Of a DNA stretch of 43,663 nucleotides, positions 1 through 11,900 are shown in pieces (the first letter of the stretch is position 1; every line of letters begins with the position of its first letter). Origin of the DNA: Thoreauomyces humboldtii (taxonomy: Eukaryota > Chytridiomycota > Chytridiomycetes > Spizellomycetales > Powellomycetaceae); the NCBI GenBank assembly GCA_027596035.1, contig JADGJA010000094.1, positions 1 through 43,663 on the forward strand, given 5' to 3'. Below the pieces are notes generated by a model that did not search any database, was not told the origin of the DNA, and saw only the letters and a program-made list of their open reading frames with translations. Made by a program: the position numbers and the translations under genes.

Positions 1-1
1 G

Positions 2-919
2 GGTGGCGGTGGGGAGGGGCCCGGCAGCGCGATGATGTCCGCGCAGAGCTCCCGGTACAGTCTGGACGACGAGGCGAGGTCCCCGAGTCCTCAGTCGGAC
101 GTCTTCGATCTGCGGTTCGGTAGCAGCGCGAGTCTCCTCAATCCCCACTTAAATCACTCTCAGCGGCAATCACAGCAACAGCAACAGCACCCTGCGCAAC
201 AGAGATGGCAGATGTCGACGAATGGCGAAGGAACACCGATTTACTCTCCATCCGCCTACTCTCCCTGGCAACAAGGTTCCCATCCGATGGACCCGGGGGC
301 TCAATACCCGTACCAGAACTATCAGCAGCATCCGGCCTATCAAAACTCGTACAGTCAATCGGACATGGATGCCACCGGCTCGGCCGGAAACGGAAACGGA
401 GCTGGTGGAGAGGGTGGACCAGGAAACGGATCATCGTCCACGGAATACCATCCCCTTCAACAACAACAACCTCCACCTCGTCCGTTCCAGTTCACCGGTC
501 ATCCCCCACGGTACCCTTACTACACGGGTCCGTCAGGAGGAGCACCGAGCGTCGGTAACGGTGGCAATGATGGTGGAGGGTACCAACAGCAGCTGCACAG
601 ATCCCATTCCACCCACGATCCGACGGGAGGAATGGTGGTGAGAGCCCACTCTGCACCACCACCTCAGCAGCATCACCACCATCAACGACCTCCCCCCGGA
701 GTCTTCCTACCTCCTCCTCTTCCCATCGGTGCTTACGGGATGTTGCCACCCCGACCTCCCCGTCCGAATTTCCCATCGCATCAACAGCATCCTCAGCAAC
801 AGCAGCAACAGCAGCAACAGCAGCAGGAGCAGCAGCAACGACCGCCGTATCCAGGGTACGGCTATCCGTCCCCGCTTCCCAACGCTGGCTGGCAGGATCA
901 CAACCACAACCAGAACTAG
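2..919 (+). CDS. Gln/Pro/Gly-rich low-complexity protein, C-terminal part
   Basis: The reading frame is open from the first bases of the window, with GGT and GGC codons ahead of the first ATG at 32. The true start is therefore probably upstream and this is a 3' fragment; if it did begin at 32 it would be 295 aa. The protein is almost entirely low complexity: Gln runs (residues about 45-60 and 262-280, the latter from CAG/CAA codons at 791-838), a His run, Pro-rich stretches, and Tyr/Gln-rich prion-like sequence. There is no recognisable folded domain, signal peptide or membrane segment. Such composition is typical of transcriptional regulators or RNA-granule proteins, but nothing here fixes a function. 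It converges on the SF3B4 gene. Confidence 0.6.
   Translation, partial: GGGGEGPGSAMMSAQSSRYSLDDEARSPSPQSDVFDLRFGSSASLLNPHLNHSQRQSQQQQQHPAQQRWQMSTNGEGTPIYSPSAYSPWQQGSHPMDPGAQYPYQNYQQHPAYQNSYSQSDMDATGSAGNGNGAGGEGGPGNGSSSTEYHPLQQQQPPPRPFQFTGHPPRYPYYTGPSGGAPSVGNGGNDGGGYQQQLHRSHSTHDPTGGMVVRAHSAPPPQQHHHHQRPPPGVFLPPPLPIGAYGMLPPRPPRPNFPSHQQHPQQQQQQQQQQQEQQQRPPYPGYGYPSPLPNAGWQDHNHNQN
791..838 (+). repeat. CAG/CAA trinucleotide repeat (poly-Gln coding)
   Basis: A run of CAG and CAA codons, interrupted by one GAG, encodes the long Gln tract of the 5'-most gene. Mixed codons suggest selection for the amino-acid tract or an old interrupted repeat. Confidence 0.8.
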
Positions 920-1604
920 AAGAACCTCTTCAAAACAAAAGAAGAACACTGCGACTGTCCCTCCCGCTCGGACCCGCCCTAATGTTCTTGATATCCCAGC
1001 ACCGAGACACGCTTCCCTGTCTCGTCCTTTTTTTTGGTCTCTCCTGCTAACCCCGCCTTTTTTGGAGCCCATCTATCCCCTTCTTTCTTGGAAAACTTTT
1101 CCTTTACTTTTTTATGTCTCGCCGACCCCTGATATACCCGACCTGTCGCCTGAACCTAATATATGAGGACAATGAACCTCCAACCGCCACCAAACGTACT
1201 TCTCCCCCTATTGTCATGATCTGGAGGCTCAGTCGACAACGGAGCGCCGAGAGGAAGCTCGGATCGACTAATTTAATGAGAATCGGCAGATTGATAACGT
1301 CTCGAGACAGACTGATAGGAATGTACACGCTTTAACAAAAGGCAGAAAACGTACGCCTTTCGACGTGGTGTCCGTTCGCAAGGGCCCACATGACTATTCC
1401 AAGACTTTTGCCGATCCCATAAATCCGCAGTAGCCTGCCTGCGGCTCCGGAAACTCCTTACATGCCCAGTGTCAGACATCGACCTCAGCTTCGATGCGAC
1501 AGTGGACAGAGGCGAGATCCGCACACAGGGCAGCGCAAGAGTACCACTGAATCGATGAGAATCGATTGATAAAATAACACTGGAAAAAGGCAAGGAATGG
1601 GCCA
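920..1604. other. Intergenic region between convergent genes
   Basis: This holds the 3' flank of the Gln-rich gene and of SF3B4. It is T-rich after 1028 and has no gene that I can support. The open frames here lack protein-like composition. Confidence 0.6.
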
Positions 1605-2828
1605 CTACCGCCCGGCGCCCCACTGCGGAGGCGGCGGAAACTGCCCTTGAGGTGGGAAGCCATGTGGTGGTTGTGAGGGGAAAGCTTGTCCTGGGAAGGG
1701 TGGAGGAGGCATGGGAGGTCGACCAGGGAATCCAGGAGGTGCTCCGGATGGTGGGCCCTCTGCAATGATGAGCCAGAGAGTTAATCGACATGCTCAGTTC
1801 AGCGACATGGCTTCTCAATTTCCATAGAAGTAGATGAAAGGAGAATACTTACGCATTCCACCTTGGAATCCGCCCATGGGTTGCCCGGGGAATCCGCCAG
1901 GAGGCGGTCCTGGAGGAAATCCTCCCCCATACCCTGGCGGCCTCGCCATGAACGGCATCCCTTGCGCCGCGACGGGCATCGGAGGAGGTCTCATCTGCAT
2001 TCCACCCATAGGTGGAGGCGGGGCGGCACCTCCCCGAGCCGGAATGTCGGCAAAGAACCTGTTGGGCATGTGAGCCGGCTGGTTCTTTCTCGACTGTTCC
2101 GCCAAAAGCCTCTCCGCCGCGCTTCCATGTCGTTCTCCCTTTCCATCCTTCTTGAATGCGTAACCGACGGTGATGGGTTTGTTCATGAGGAACTGTCCGT
2201 TCATGGCTTCGATGGCTGCGTCCGCCGACTCGAAGTTGTCGAACGCGACGAATCCGTAACCCTTCGAGTTTCCAGTGTCTGGATCCCGAGCGACCTTTGG
2301 CGTTTGGACGATCACGCCGAACGCGGAGAAGGTGTCATACAAGAGCTTCTCTTCGATGTCGGGATCCAGGTTTCCGATGAAGAGCGAGGCGCCGACGTCA
2401 AGGTTCTTCTTGTCGGATGTGGCTTTGTTCACACGGATAGGTTTCCCGAACAGCTTGATCATGTTCATAATCTATGGAAAGGTCCCATGTCGATTGAGAA
2501 AAGCGCGAACCGGCTATTCCCACGCTTTTTGCTTCGTGTACCTTGATGGCATAGTCGGTGTCCTCCTCCGTCATATACTCGACGAATCCAAATCCTTGAT
2601 GCTGCTGCGTCACTCGATCCTTTGGCAGATGCACGTTCACTAGAGGTATGGAAGTGCTTAGCTCCATCTGTACCAAGGAATTCCAGCGGTTTCTGAAGAG
2701 AGGCCCTCCTTACCTACTGGTCCCGCCTGCAGCATCAGTTCCCACAGCAGAGCCTCCGAGACTCTGTCGTCCACGTTTCCGACGTACACGGTCGCATCCT
2801 GGTTGCGCTCTTCTGGTCGATTGGACAT
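1605..2828 (-). CDS. HSH49: Splicing factor 3b subunit 4 (SF3B4 / SAP49 / Hsh49)
   Basis: Core component of the U2 snRNP SF3b complex that contacts pre-mRNA near the branch site. Four exons join in frame to 328 aa: 2828-2714, 2639-2542, 2471-1853 and 1759-1605. Every junction has GT...AG ends. RRM1 lies at about residues 13-88 with RNP2 VYVGNV and RNP1 [11 protein letters not shown]2 is at about 100-178 with LFIGNL and KGYGFVAF. The rest is the Pro/Gly/Met-rich tail typical of the family, and the last exon continues the PPPGFPG-like composition to the stop. The first exon begins [18 protein letters not shown], a very conserved start. It is divergent from the NET-domain gene (starts about 280 bp apart). 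Confidence 0.95.
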
Positions 2829-3104
2829 CTTTGCTATTCGACGTTCCTAGCTCGTTTGGCGAAGTGCTGGTCTCAGTAGTGAAGATCTCTCGTTGGTCTG
2901 TGAGGATGATGATGGTCTTGGGAAAGGTTGCCTCTCAAAGTGAACATGCACAGCCACGTCCAGCAGCCCTCGCACACAGCGACACGCCTCGTTCGCGCCT
3001 CCCTCAACCGTCCCCCAGCAACTAACTCCTCAGGCAAACAGCACCATCACGGACATTACCGCCAAGCTGTATCGCGATCAGAGATCTACGTTCTCTATAC
3101 CGTC

Positions 3105-5533
3105 ATGGAAGCCGTAAGGGAGAACACCTCGTCAGACCAACAGCAGAAGCAGGTTCAACCAAGGGAAAAGACCGCTGAGGAGAAGGAACTCTTACTGCGG
3201 ACAGCCCCTGCTCCACCGCAAACAGACCCTGCAGCATTCGCTGCTGCTGCAACTAACGCCGCCACACCAAATGTCAACGTCACAGTCACGCCAGCTTCGC
3301 CCGCTTTAAGCGTCCCTGACAGTCCACGCTCGAGAGCACCCTCACAAGCCCAGGTGAGCTACCTTGACATTGACTGCTACACGCGTGAAAAAAGAGCTCA
3401 CCGCGCCCTTCTGACAGTCTGTACGAGAGGAGGAGTGGGAAGCCCTGGAAGCACTGAAGGACGTCTCCCTGCAAGCTCTCGGGATGCTTGTTCGACGACT
3501 TGCGGAGGATCCCGGAAACGAGTCCGAACAGCAACCGCGGTCGACTTCGCCAGCGTTGGTCGCCACCCCGACATCTACCCCGGGAAGGGAGCTTTCCACG
3601 GATCAGAAGGAGGAGCTCGCTAGACTCGTGCGAGAGCTCCCATCCGGTCAGATGGACAAGGTCCAGGAGATTGTGATTGGGCAAAGCTCTATCGGGGTAC
3701 GTTTGACAATTCGGTTCTTGCGTGTTGGTCCATCCTCATGACATAAAGTCTCATCGTACTTCTTCTGTCAGGAACGCAGCGGAAAGTTAGAGCTAGATAC
3801 AACAAATCTCAGTCCTTCGAAACTCTGGGAGGTTCACTCGTATGTGAAAAGCTTGTCAAACGCTCGCGCGAATGACACCGCTTCCGTACGATCTCGTACC
3901 ACAAGCACAGGAAGTAAAACCAGCGCGAATGCCTCTCACCGCATGTCTTGGCACGATGCACTGCGCGATGACGATTCATACAGCACAGGAAACGGAGGCG
4001 GGAACATTTGGGAAATCGCAGAGAAAGCCGAAAGCATCAAGGATGGCGGGAACGTTGCCGCGCTCCTGCTGCAACCGTCCACAAATCGCAGCAAGAGCGC
4101 GGAAATGCTCAGAATGAGTTCGAGCAACACTTCGTTGAGTCAGCTGCTGCAGAGCGCACCGGTCTCGGGCACCCATTCGCCTGCGGCTAGCGCTTCCGAA
4201 GTGATGCCCCCTAGCATCGGCGAGGATGCTTCCGCTCTGACGGATGAAATGTTGACGGATCACGGATTGGCCCTGGCGCTTGCGGCACTCTGCAACGGTC
4301 TATATCAGATCTTTGAGGCCAGCCCTGACCACCATCAGCACTCTGGTAGCGTCCGCTCGCCCGAAGATGGACAAGGTGGCGCTCCCGACATTCGATCTTC
4401 GAGTTCCGCAGCAACAAGTTCTGGTGGTAGGGCGGAACTTCTTGCGTCCGCATCGGGTGATTCGACGACCATGTACAGTGAGATCGCGCAGAAGCTCAGC
4501 GACGTGCAGAGTCAGCGTGCTCCTGCCGATCGAGACGCTCTCACCCCGGGCCAGCAAGCACTCTGGGCCGAATGCGATCGTCTCATGATGCTCGTCAAAA
4601 CCATCTGCGCGGTCCGTCAGGTTCCTCCAACCGAACCTCCTCCTTACATCGAAGCCAACGAGAAGCTGTCGGGTTCCGCTTCCAAACTCGCTCAAAAAGA
4701 AGCAAACGGTGCACAATCTCCGACGACCGTCCAAGCCGATGAGCTCACGCAGGTCCTCTCCGCCATCGACCGAGTCGGAAAGTTCGCCCCTCGGTTGGAC
4801 AACCAGACCGTGGTCCTCACGCCTCGACAACAGAGGGACATGTCGGGAGCCGCTCTGACGGCTCTCGTCGCTCGACTGCATCGTGGGAAAGAGGAGTTCG
4901 ACTCGCAGCGTGCAGGTCCGAGCGTCAACAACAAGTACGCGGCCTTGCAGACTTTGGTGGATCGCATCACGGTCGCTGGAGAACGAAGCATGACGGATCA
5001 ACGCGTGGCCATGTCAGGAGACATCAGACGGAGAGTCGAGCTAGGGAAGTTGGGTGCTGTCTTGGATCGTCAGGAAAAGACCAGGTTTCCTAATCAGGTG
5101 AGGGGCGACATGGTTGGCAACTTCTTCGATCAATAACTTGCTGATCCTCAACTTGTAACCCCTTCAGGACTATATCAGCCGCGAGCAAAGGTTCTTAGCG
5201 GACCTGACCAAGCTCACGCCCACTCTAGGCAAGACGTCACCGAAATACGTGGCCCAACGCTACGACCCATCACCCAACAAGCAGCGCACCATGTTCATCT
5301 CGGGTCTCGGTGCACGGGTGGAACGACTCGGTGACCGAAGGATGGTCAACCAGGACGCCCTCACGCCCGCCCAGAAGCGAGAGCAGAGCTTCGACGAACT
5401 CGAGAGGATCATGGACAGGATGCCCCAGGGATTGTCCACGCAGAGGGCTTCCGTCGTAAGCACCGGAGGCGGCAAACCGGACACTCCGACACAGGGACGG
5501 AAGAGAGCCGTTAGTTTTTTGGGCGGCCAGTGA
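3105..5533 (+). CDS. NET (extra-terminal) domain protein, no bromodomain seen
   Basis: Exons 3105-3353, 3418-3696, 3772-5097 and 5168-5533 join in frame to 739 aa. An in-frame ATG at 2946 would add 53 residues, but that stretch looks like 5' leader. Residues about 142-205 match the NET fold of BET proteins: LSTDQKEELARLVRELPSG, then DKVQEIV, then after an intron LELDTTNLSPSKLWEV. In BET proteins this domain binds short hydrophobic/basic peptides of chromatin regulators. The remainder is Ser/Ala/Gln-rich, with a possible helical stretch near residues 85-110. No bromodomain is visible, so it resembles stand-alone NET proteins rather than Bdf1/BRD4. A nuclear chromatin role is inferred, not shown. 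Confidence 0.75.
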
Positions 5534-5670
5534 GAACCCGGCGATCTGTGAGTGGACGGTTATTTATTTTTCTTTTCTGTTGCGTGTGCTTTTTGGTCAA
5601 AATCGAGGCTAGTTTTGTATCTCGTATGCAAGGGGCATCATGAAGAGAAGGATGTGGGGCGCTGCTAATG

Positions 5671-5700
5671 GCGCTCGCCGCGTGTTAACGCGGTGAGCGC
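5671..5700. repeat. GC-rich inverted repeat
   Basis: Two 12-base arms, GCGCTCGCCGCG and CGCGGTGAGCGC, flank a TGTTAA loop. Only one position is a G-T wobble. It lies about 140 bp after the stop of the NET-domain gene. It could be a 3'-UTR stem-loop or a palindromic binding site. Confidence 0.7.
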
Positions 5701-6897
5701 GATAAGGAAGCTGGCTCCTGGAGGATGTTGTTTGCGCACTCGCAAGAACGCCGGGTCATTGGAAGGACCACGGTATTTGTAATGTGCGCAAGAGATGAAG
5801 GGGAGAGGAAATCACATGATGACGAGCGGATATCGTAAGAGGAAACAACCCGCTGGTCCCATCGAGGATCCTTTCCAAACGTTGGAGGGGAAAGAAGGGT
5901 ACTGGGAAGTAAATGTGCTGTGTGTTCGAGGCAATCAGGCCCAGACCGGTCATCGAGAGTTTCTCCTGGAGGGCAGACATTGCATCCACGGGCATCGACG
6001 TCCACCAGCGACAGAAGAGAGAAAAAAAAAAGAAAGGCCGAAACCCACCCTTCTTTTTTCGCTCGACGCGCTGAAATGGCATCGACGCCGCGCACTCTTC
6101 GGTGTTCGCTGATCTAGTCACATAAACCATCATGGGATATGATGAATTGCCGGCTTAAAGATCGCGGTTCCTTGGGGGGGTTCGATGCCGGCGTTTTGAT
6201 GAGAAGCGTTCGACCCATCTTATCGGTCAGTGGCTGTGCCCAGACCTGACGGCTGACATGCAACTGAGCGATGAACTGGGAAGTACACGATGCTTTGAGT
6301 ATCGACATGGATGGCCTTGTGTGGGTGCCGTTTGCTGCTTGCGGTGCGTGGGAACGGGAGGGAGAAGTGTGGGAAGAAAAATGAAGAATCCTGAGCGCCA
6401 CGCTGTTTTTATACCCGCCTTATCAAGGAGCATAGCCACTCCGCAACGGGACTGACTGTTCCTTATTCCGCGTTTGCCGGTATAGGGGAACTTCCCCCGG
6501 GGCCACGGAAGCAATCCACACAAGGACTTCTTTGATGACGGGATGATGGGTGGTGGGGAGCTTGCGCGATGGGTTCCTCCTCCTCCAACCTCCAGCAGCT
6601 GAACGGTTCAGAAAGCCTCTCAGCAGGTACAGTAGAAAAGCCTCGGAGATGTACATTGCACCACGGCCCCTTTGAGCCTTTGACAGCTGCTCATTTGTTT
6701 GCTTATGCAAGACCAAACTCCGCTCACGAAAGACTTTGCCGCTTCTTCTACGTTGGAACAATCAGATCCCTCTGGATCCCAAACGATCGGCACCCGTGTT
6801 CCGTTCGCGTTCGCATCCAATGGACCCTACGCGTTCTCGTGTTTCCAACCTTCCCGTTCAGTCGCTCAGCCTTCAGCCTCCAGCTTAGCGATAGCGA

Positions 6898-6926
6898 AAG
6901 AGAGAGAGAGAGAGAAAAAAAAAACA
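6898..6926 (+). repeat. GA microsatellite followed by poly-A
   Basis: An (AG)n run continues into an A tract about 215 bp upstream of the esterase start. It may be a nucleosome-depleting promoter element. Confidence 0.75.
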
Positions 6927-7138
6927 CCAGGATGTCCACACCACAAGACGCTCGACGCTTCCAGGCCTTGGCGGCCCGAGGAGGGCCGTTCTAACAGAGG
7001 CGAAGTATAGGATCCATCTGGTCCATTCAAATACCTGCGATCGCAGTCGCCATTCCCCTCCCTTTTCCCCTAAGCGTTCAGTACTTGTCAGTGATTTTGC
7101 TACCTTGTAAACTTTCCGCCCAACCCAACTTTTCAACC

Positions 7139-8266
7139 ATGCGTTTCATGCCATCCCTCGCCGTCGCGGCATCTTGCATGCTTGCCTCCACATCAGCCAT
7201 GCCCTTCTCCTCCCTCTTCTCTCGCAAGGCCAAGGCCCCCGAGGGATACCTCGTCTCGTTCGGTGACAGCCTCAGCGACACCGGAAACGTGTTCGCATGG
7301 TCCTCCGGAACCTACCCTCCCAACCCTCCATACTACGACGGTCGATTCTCCAACGGTCCCGTGTGGGTCGAGAGCCTCGCCGAGCAGCTCAACCTGACCC
7401 TGGTCGACCTCGCGTGGGGTGGCGCTACCACCAACTCGTCTGCCATGTATGTGTATCCTTCAAAGATCCGCGTGTGATGTCTGCGAAAGCATGTGTCTGA
7501 TCTTGTAACCTATTCTTACAGCTCCGAGCAGATCAAAGGCTTCACGATTCCCGGCTTGGTGCAGCAGACGCAGGCTTTCCTGAAGGACCAGCCATGGTCG
7601 GTCGTGGACGGAATCCGCAGCAACGCTTCCGTTGTGTTGAAGAGTGACCTTTCTACCTCCCTGTTCGCCATCTGGGCCGGCGGAAACGGTAAGAACAGAC
7701 GACGATAGGTGACGATATCAAGTGGAGACTCAATCCCCTTTTTTCGTTGTGACTCCTATAGATTACATCCGCGGTGCTGAACTCAACGTGACCGTCAGTC
7801 CCACCGTCGTCGCGGCAGCCATCGGCAGCTCCTTGGCTCTTCTTGCCAAAGCCGGTGCCACCAAGTTCGTCGGTATGTCGAAACACTATAACTTGACCGC
7901 CCTCGATCACAACTAACCTCCATCTCCCCTTTTTTCCCCTTCTCAGTCCTCAACCTCCCACCAGGCACCAACATTCCCGTCGCCGCGCACGCGACCGCCC
8001 TCGCAGCCGAGGTCAAGGCCTTCAAGAAGGCCTACAAGAAGGTCACCGTCACCGCATACAACGTCCGACCCATCTACCAACGCATCAAGGTTTCCCCCTC
8101 AAAGTACGGACTCGTCAACGTCACCGCACCCTGCGTCACCCAGTTCAAGAACGGAAGCTACTCCGAGTGCTCCGACCCTGACAACTACCTCAGGTTCGAC
8201 AAGGTCCATCCCACGAGCCAGGTCCACAAGATCCTCGCCGATGCGGTGTACAATGATCTTAAGTGA
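7139..8266 (+). CDS. Secreted GDSL (SGNH) lipase/esterase
   Basis: Exons 7139-7446, 7522-7688, 7762-7872 and 7947-8266 join in frame to 301 aa. Residues 1-20 form a signal peptide with a hydrophobic Ala-rich core. The SGNH blocks are in order: catalytic Ser in [11 protein letters not shown] (about residue 42), the block II Gly near WGGATTNSS, the block III Asn in WAGGND (created by the second splice), and the block V Asp/His in DKVHPTSQ near the C terminus. This is the layout of fungal GDSL esterases that hydrolyse ester bonds of lipids or acylated polysaccharides outside the cell. The exact substrate cannot be read from sequence. N-glycosylation sequons (NLT, NVT, NGS) agree with secretion. 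Confidence 0.92.
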
Positions 8267-8996
8267 AGTGGGGGCCTCTCGAACCACTTTTTGAGATCTC
8301 TTGGCATCTGTTTCTCTTCTTCCTTCCTGTCCATCCTTACCCTTGGAACTCTCGGGACGTTTCTGTCTTTTTTTTCTCCCTTCTCCACATCTTCCCTGCC
8401 CTGTCTCTCGTTTCCTGTGTAAAACTTCTCGTTCCTTGTTCTTTTTTAAAAGTGTAATATTGAAATGCGTCATCTGTATACCTGCACCTGGTAGAGTGGG
8501 AACATGATGACTTTGAGAGATTTGAATATACTTGTTGACTCTTTCCAAGCTGCAACGAAACTGTTGGGGTGCTATGTACGACAAGAAAAAGTCCGGCCCC
8601 GGCGGTATCCACACCAGTCCGGCGCTTGTAAACGGTTCGGGGCTCCCGCTGAGGCCGGTGTGAGAGTGGGCAACCGGAGGGCGACAGCCTCGGCTGTCTC
8701 TCTGCTGATGTCCTCCGCTTCCCGTGTAAAGCTTGTTCCTCGTTCCTCAATCCGTCATCTGTGTATCTGTAGTGTGTTCACTTTTTCCACTCGAAGAAAC
8801 GGTGGAGTTTTAGCGGCAAGGAAAAGCTTTTTACAAGTGCAATAACGCGATGAAAGCGCAAAGTGGAAAGAGAGTGAACACAAGGGAATGGATTGCAGCT
8901 AAGGATAATGACGCTGGGTACGTTTGACGCCATGGCTACGATACGCACAGTATTGCTACGATGTACGTTACCACCGACGTATGGTGGAGTCCTCTC
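8267..8996. other. Intergenic, 3' flanks of two convergent genes
   Basis: Pyrimidine-rich 3' flank of the esterase and downstream flank of the helicase. Two stretches, about 8405-8485 and 8700-8775, look like diverged copies of each other (shared GTGTAAA, CTCGTTCCT and GTCATCTGT words in the same order). A short hairpin GACAGCC/GGCTGTC lies at 8683-8698. No gene is seen. Confidence 0.5.
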
Positions 8997-11900
8997 TCAG
9001 TATCCTCGAACCGGCCCATCGCGACCAACAGCTCCCCCGACCTCGCGAAGGAAATCGGTTGCCACGTTGTTGTCGTCTCGGACGCGATGGGAGGATCCAC
9101 CGACCGTGGCCCCGCATTCGGGACAGCTCGATGTCTGCATGGCTCCGCCGCATTCGCCTGCGAATCAGAGAAGGAAGCAGTTCCGTAAGCATCCAAGCGA
9201 GACAGAAGAGCGCAAGGGGAGCAAAGGATGCAGCAGTGGAGCTGAAAGCCGATCAAATCACTTACCGATGGTGTAAAGGTGATTGTTTGGACAGGTGTAC
9301 CAATGCCCGCCAAAGCTGCCGACGCCGGTGCCGACGTCCCGTCCCATGACCGCGAAGATGGCCATCTTCTCCTCGATCGAAACAGGCTGGTAGAACTCTC
9401 CGGTCACCATCGCCGCTGCGCGAGTCAGGGTATCTTCAACCGAGGCGAGAAGCTGTCCGTTATCGTCGTCGCGGGATGGAGTTTGACCGCTCAACTCAGC
9501 TCGATACGCCTCGGCGTCGCGTTGTAGGGTGGCGTGGACGTCAGCAATTAGGTTGGCTAGTTTCTGCCTGGAAGGTTCTGTCATGCGGGAAAGAAGGGGT
9601 CGCAGGCTGACGAGACTTTCGAGAGTGAGGAATGACCGCATGAAGTTCTCTCTGTGAGCGTCGATGGATGTCTTGAGACTGCTGGATTCCTTGCACGCGC
9701 ACTGCACCCTCACGTGCAAATCGCTGGCATCAACCAAGAGCTTCTCGATCATGTCGAGCTGGTAACTGAAGTCCAGAAGTGGAACGAGACGTTTGATGGG
9801 TTTCCCTGGCGGAAGACACAACTTCACGACCCAGTTGACGACCTGTTTGACGAAGGTGCTGCCACAAGACAAGGATGCGATGCCAGCTTTGAGGAACGAC
9901 TGTTGGGACGGTAGGGCGTGGGCTTGGAGCTTCAGGTGCAAGAGATCAGCTTCCACGTTTCCACGACGAGGAACCCCAGGGATGGAATAAGATCCGGATA
10001 GGAGCGACGCGACCGACTTCTCGTACGTCCGCTGAATCGGATGAAGCCTGACCGCGTCTTTAACAAGTTCATCGACGACAGTGCGATGCTTCTTCGTGGC
10101 TGCCACCTGATCCTGATGCCTCTTACGGAGGGCGGCTACCGTCGCGGGAAGTACATTTTGCTTGTCCAGAACAAAATCGGCCTGCTCACGCCACTGATCA
10201 TAGGCGGCCTCCAGGGCCCGACGAGCGGTTTCCACCGTGACCACTGTAGCAATCGTCTCAAGGTCGAACTTGCACACTGTCTGATCAAGGAAGGCGTGGT
10301 TCAGGACGCGCCCGTACCGACGGATACCGCTGATGGGGTTGCGACAGTGAGGACACGCTGGAATGTTCTTCAAGGTCCCGTTCCTGATAGGCAGCGGCGC
10401 GATCCAATGGCCTGCGGCATCCTGCTCGTAATAACTCGAAAATTCCATGATTCCATCCAATGTTTCGATAGTCAAGCTGTGCTGACAAGGCAAGGTGATC
10501 AACGGACTCTCATCCGGATCGCTACTCTCAAGGTCCGTGAGCGCGATGAAATCGACCACGCTTTGCTTGAATCTAGGCGCAGCGCAGGTCGGGCAAGCGA
10601 CCAAAGAACTAGGACATGGCTCGCCACAGACGCTCGGACACTGATGTCCACACTCAAGCTGCAGCGGGCAGCGTACGTCACAAGGTAGTCGCAGACACGG
10701 GGAACCGCACGAGAGCCCGCACAAACCCCTGTGGGGGCAATACCAGGCGCAAGCCTCCGAGCAGCTGCTACAAGCTTTGCTGCACGCCTGGTCGCATCCG
10801 GAGTGCTCGCAAAGGTGGGCGCAGGGGAGGTCGCATGGAGGACACTCGCTCGAAGAGTGGCAGAAACCGCTGCAGCGATGACCGCACAGCAGCGACCGTT
10901 CGCATTGCGTCTGACAGGGCGCGTGGATGTTGATGACAAGCTGATCGCTCTTAGCGTCGGGCGCGGTCAGCGACAACCACGTACAATCTCCGCAAGATCT
11001 TTGACACGCGTGAGAGCACGCCAGGTCTTGGTTGCACAGTGTCTTGCAACTGAAGATACTATGAAATCGGGGCAGGGACCTAATGGAATCCGGGTCGGAC
11101 ATCGCCGTCATCAGCTGCCTCTGATCAGCGCATGTGAGACGAACTGTGTGGCCGCACACCGGATGCCTGATGTCCTTGGCCTCTCGGCATTGGATAGCCT
11201 CCTGATCGCCCGTCTTCCAGCACTGCTCTTGAGTGGCAACATGCCCGCAGTTCTCCAGCCGGATGTCTACGAGGACGTCACACTTTCCGCAGTCGGATGA
11301 ACAGAGCTTGGTGCAAGGATGTCCACAGGGACTCATCAGCCGCGGGCAGCGAGCCTTGCACTTGAATCCCTTATGTTCCAGATCGTCGGGATGGCAGGCA
11401 CGAGTGCACGCGTGACCGCACGGAAGAGTGGCTTTGCAAGGAAGACTGCATCCGCCGTCGGGAGCCAGTTCACGAATTTGCTGGGCTGTCGAGGCGCTTA
11501 AAATCGTTTCCGGGTGCCGTGCACATTGAAGGGGCAGGGAGGGTCCCAAACGTCCTTGAAGCTCCAGCAGGTCCAGAACCTTTTTGAACATGGTCGGCTG
11601 ATTGGAGTGACGAATTGTGGCCGCGGATCCAAAGATATACTGACCGTGCTTTGCACGGGAGATCATGACGTTCACTCGATTGTCGATCTATTTGTCAAAA
11701 AGTCCCGCGTTAACCGATTAAAACACTTTGATAGCAGTGAATTCTGAGACGCTACCTTCAGGAAGCCGGTCCGTCCATTGTCGTTGCATCGAACTGTGCT
11801 GATAACTACGACATTGGCTTCCTCGCCTGCAAAGACACTCATATCAGTACGACCGACAATGTCTCCAGTAGTTCGGCGAGGGAGCGACGCACCCTGAAAG

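Larger units (their letters stand above)
5534..7138. other. 1.6 kb gene-free interval
   Basis: It lies between the NET-domain gene and the esterase. It contains a GC-rich hairpin (5671-5700), an A-rich tract near 6024, and a GA repeat followed by poly-A at 6898-6926 upstream of the esterase. The open frames on both strands have low-quality composition and no recognisable domain. An unspliced non-coding transcript cannot be excluded. Confidence 0.5.

Noticed and set aside
707..1072. Minus-strand ORF with a poly-Leu run
   Set aside because: The Leu run is the complement of the CAG repeat in the plus-strand gene.
9279..11747. Several plus-strand ORFs opposite the helicase
   Set aside because: They lie antisense to the NFX1 finger exon and have no family motifs.
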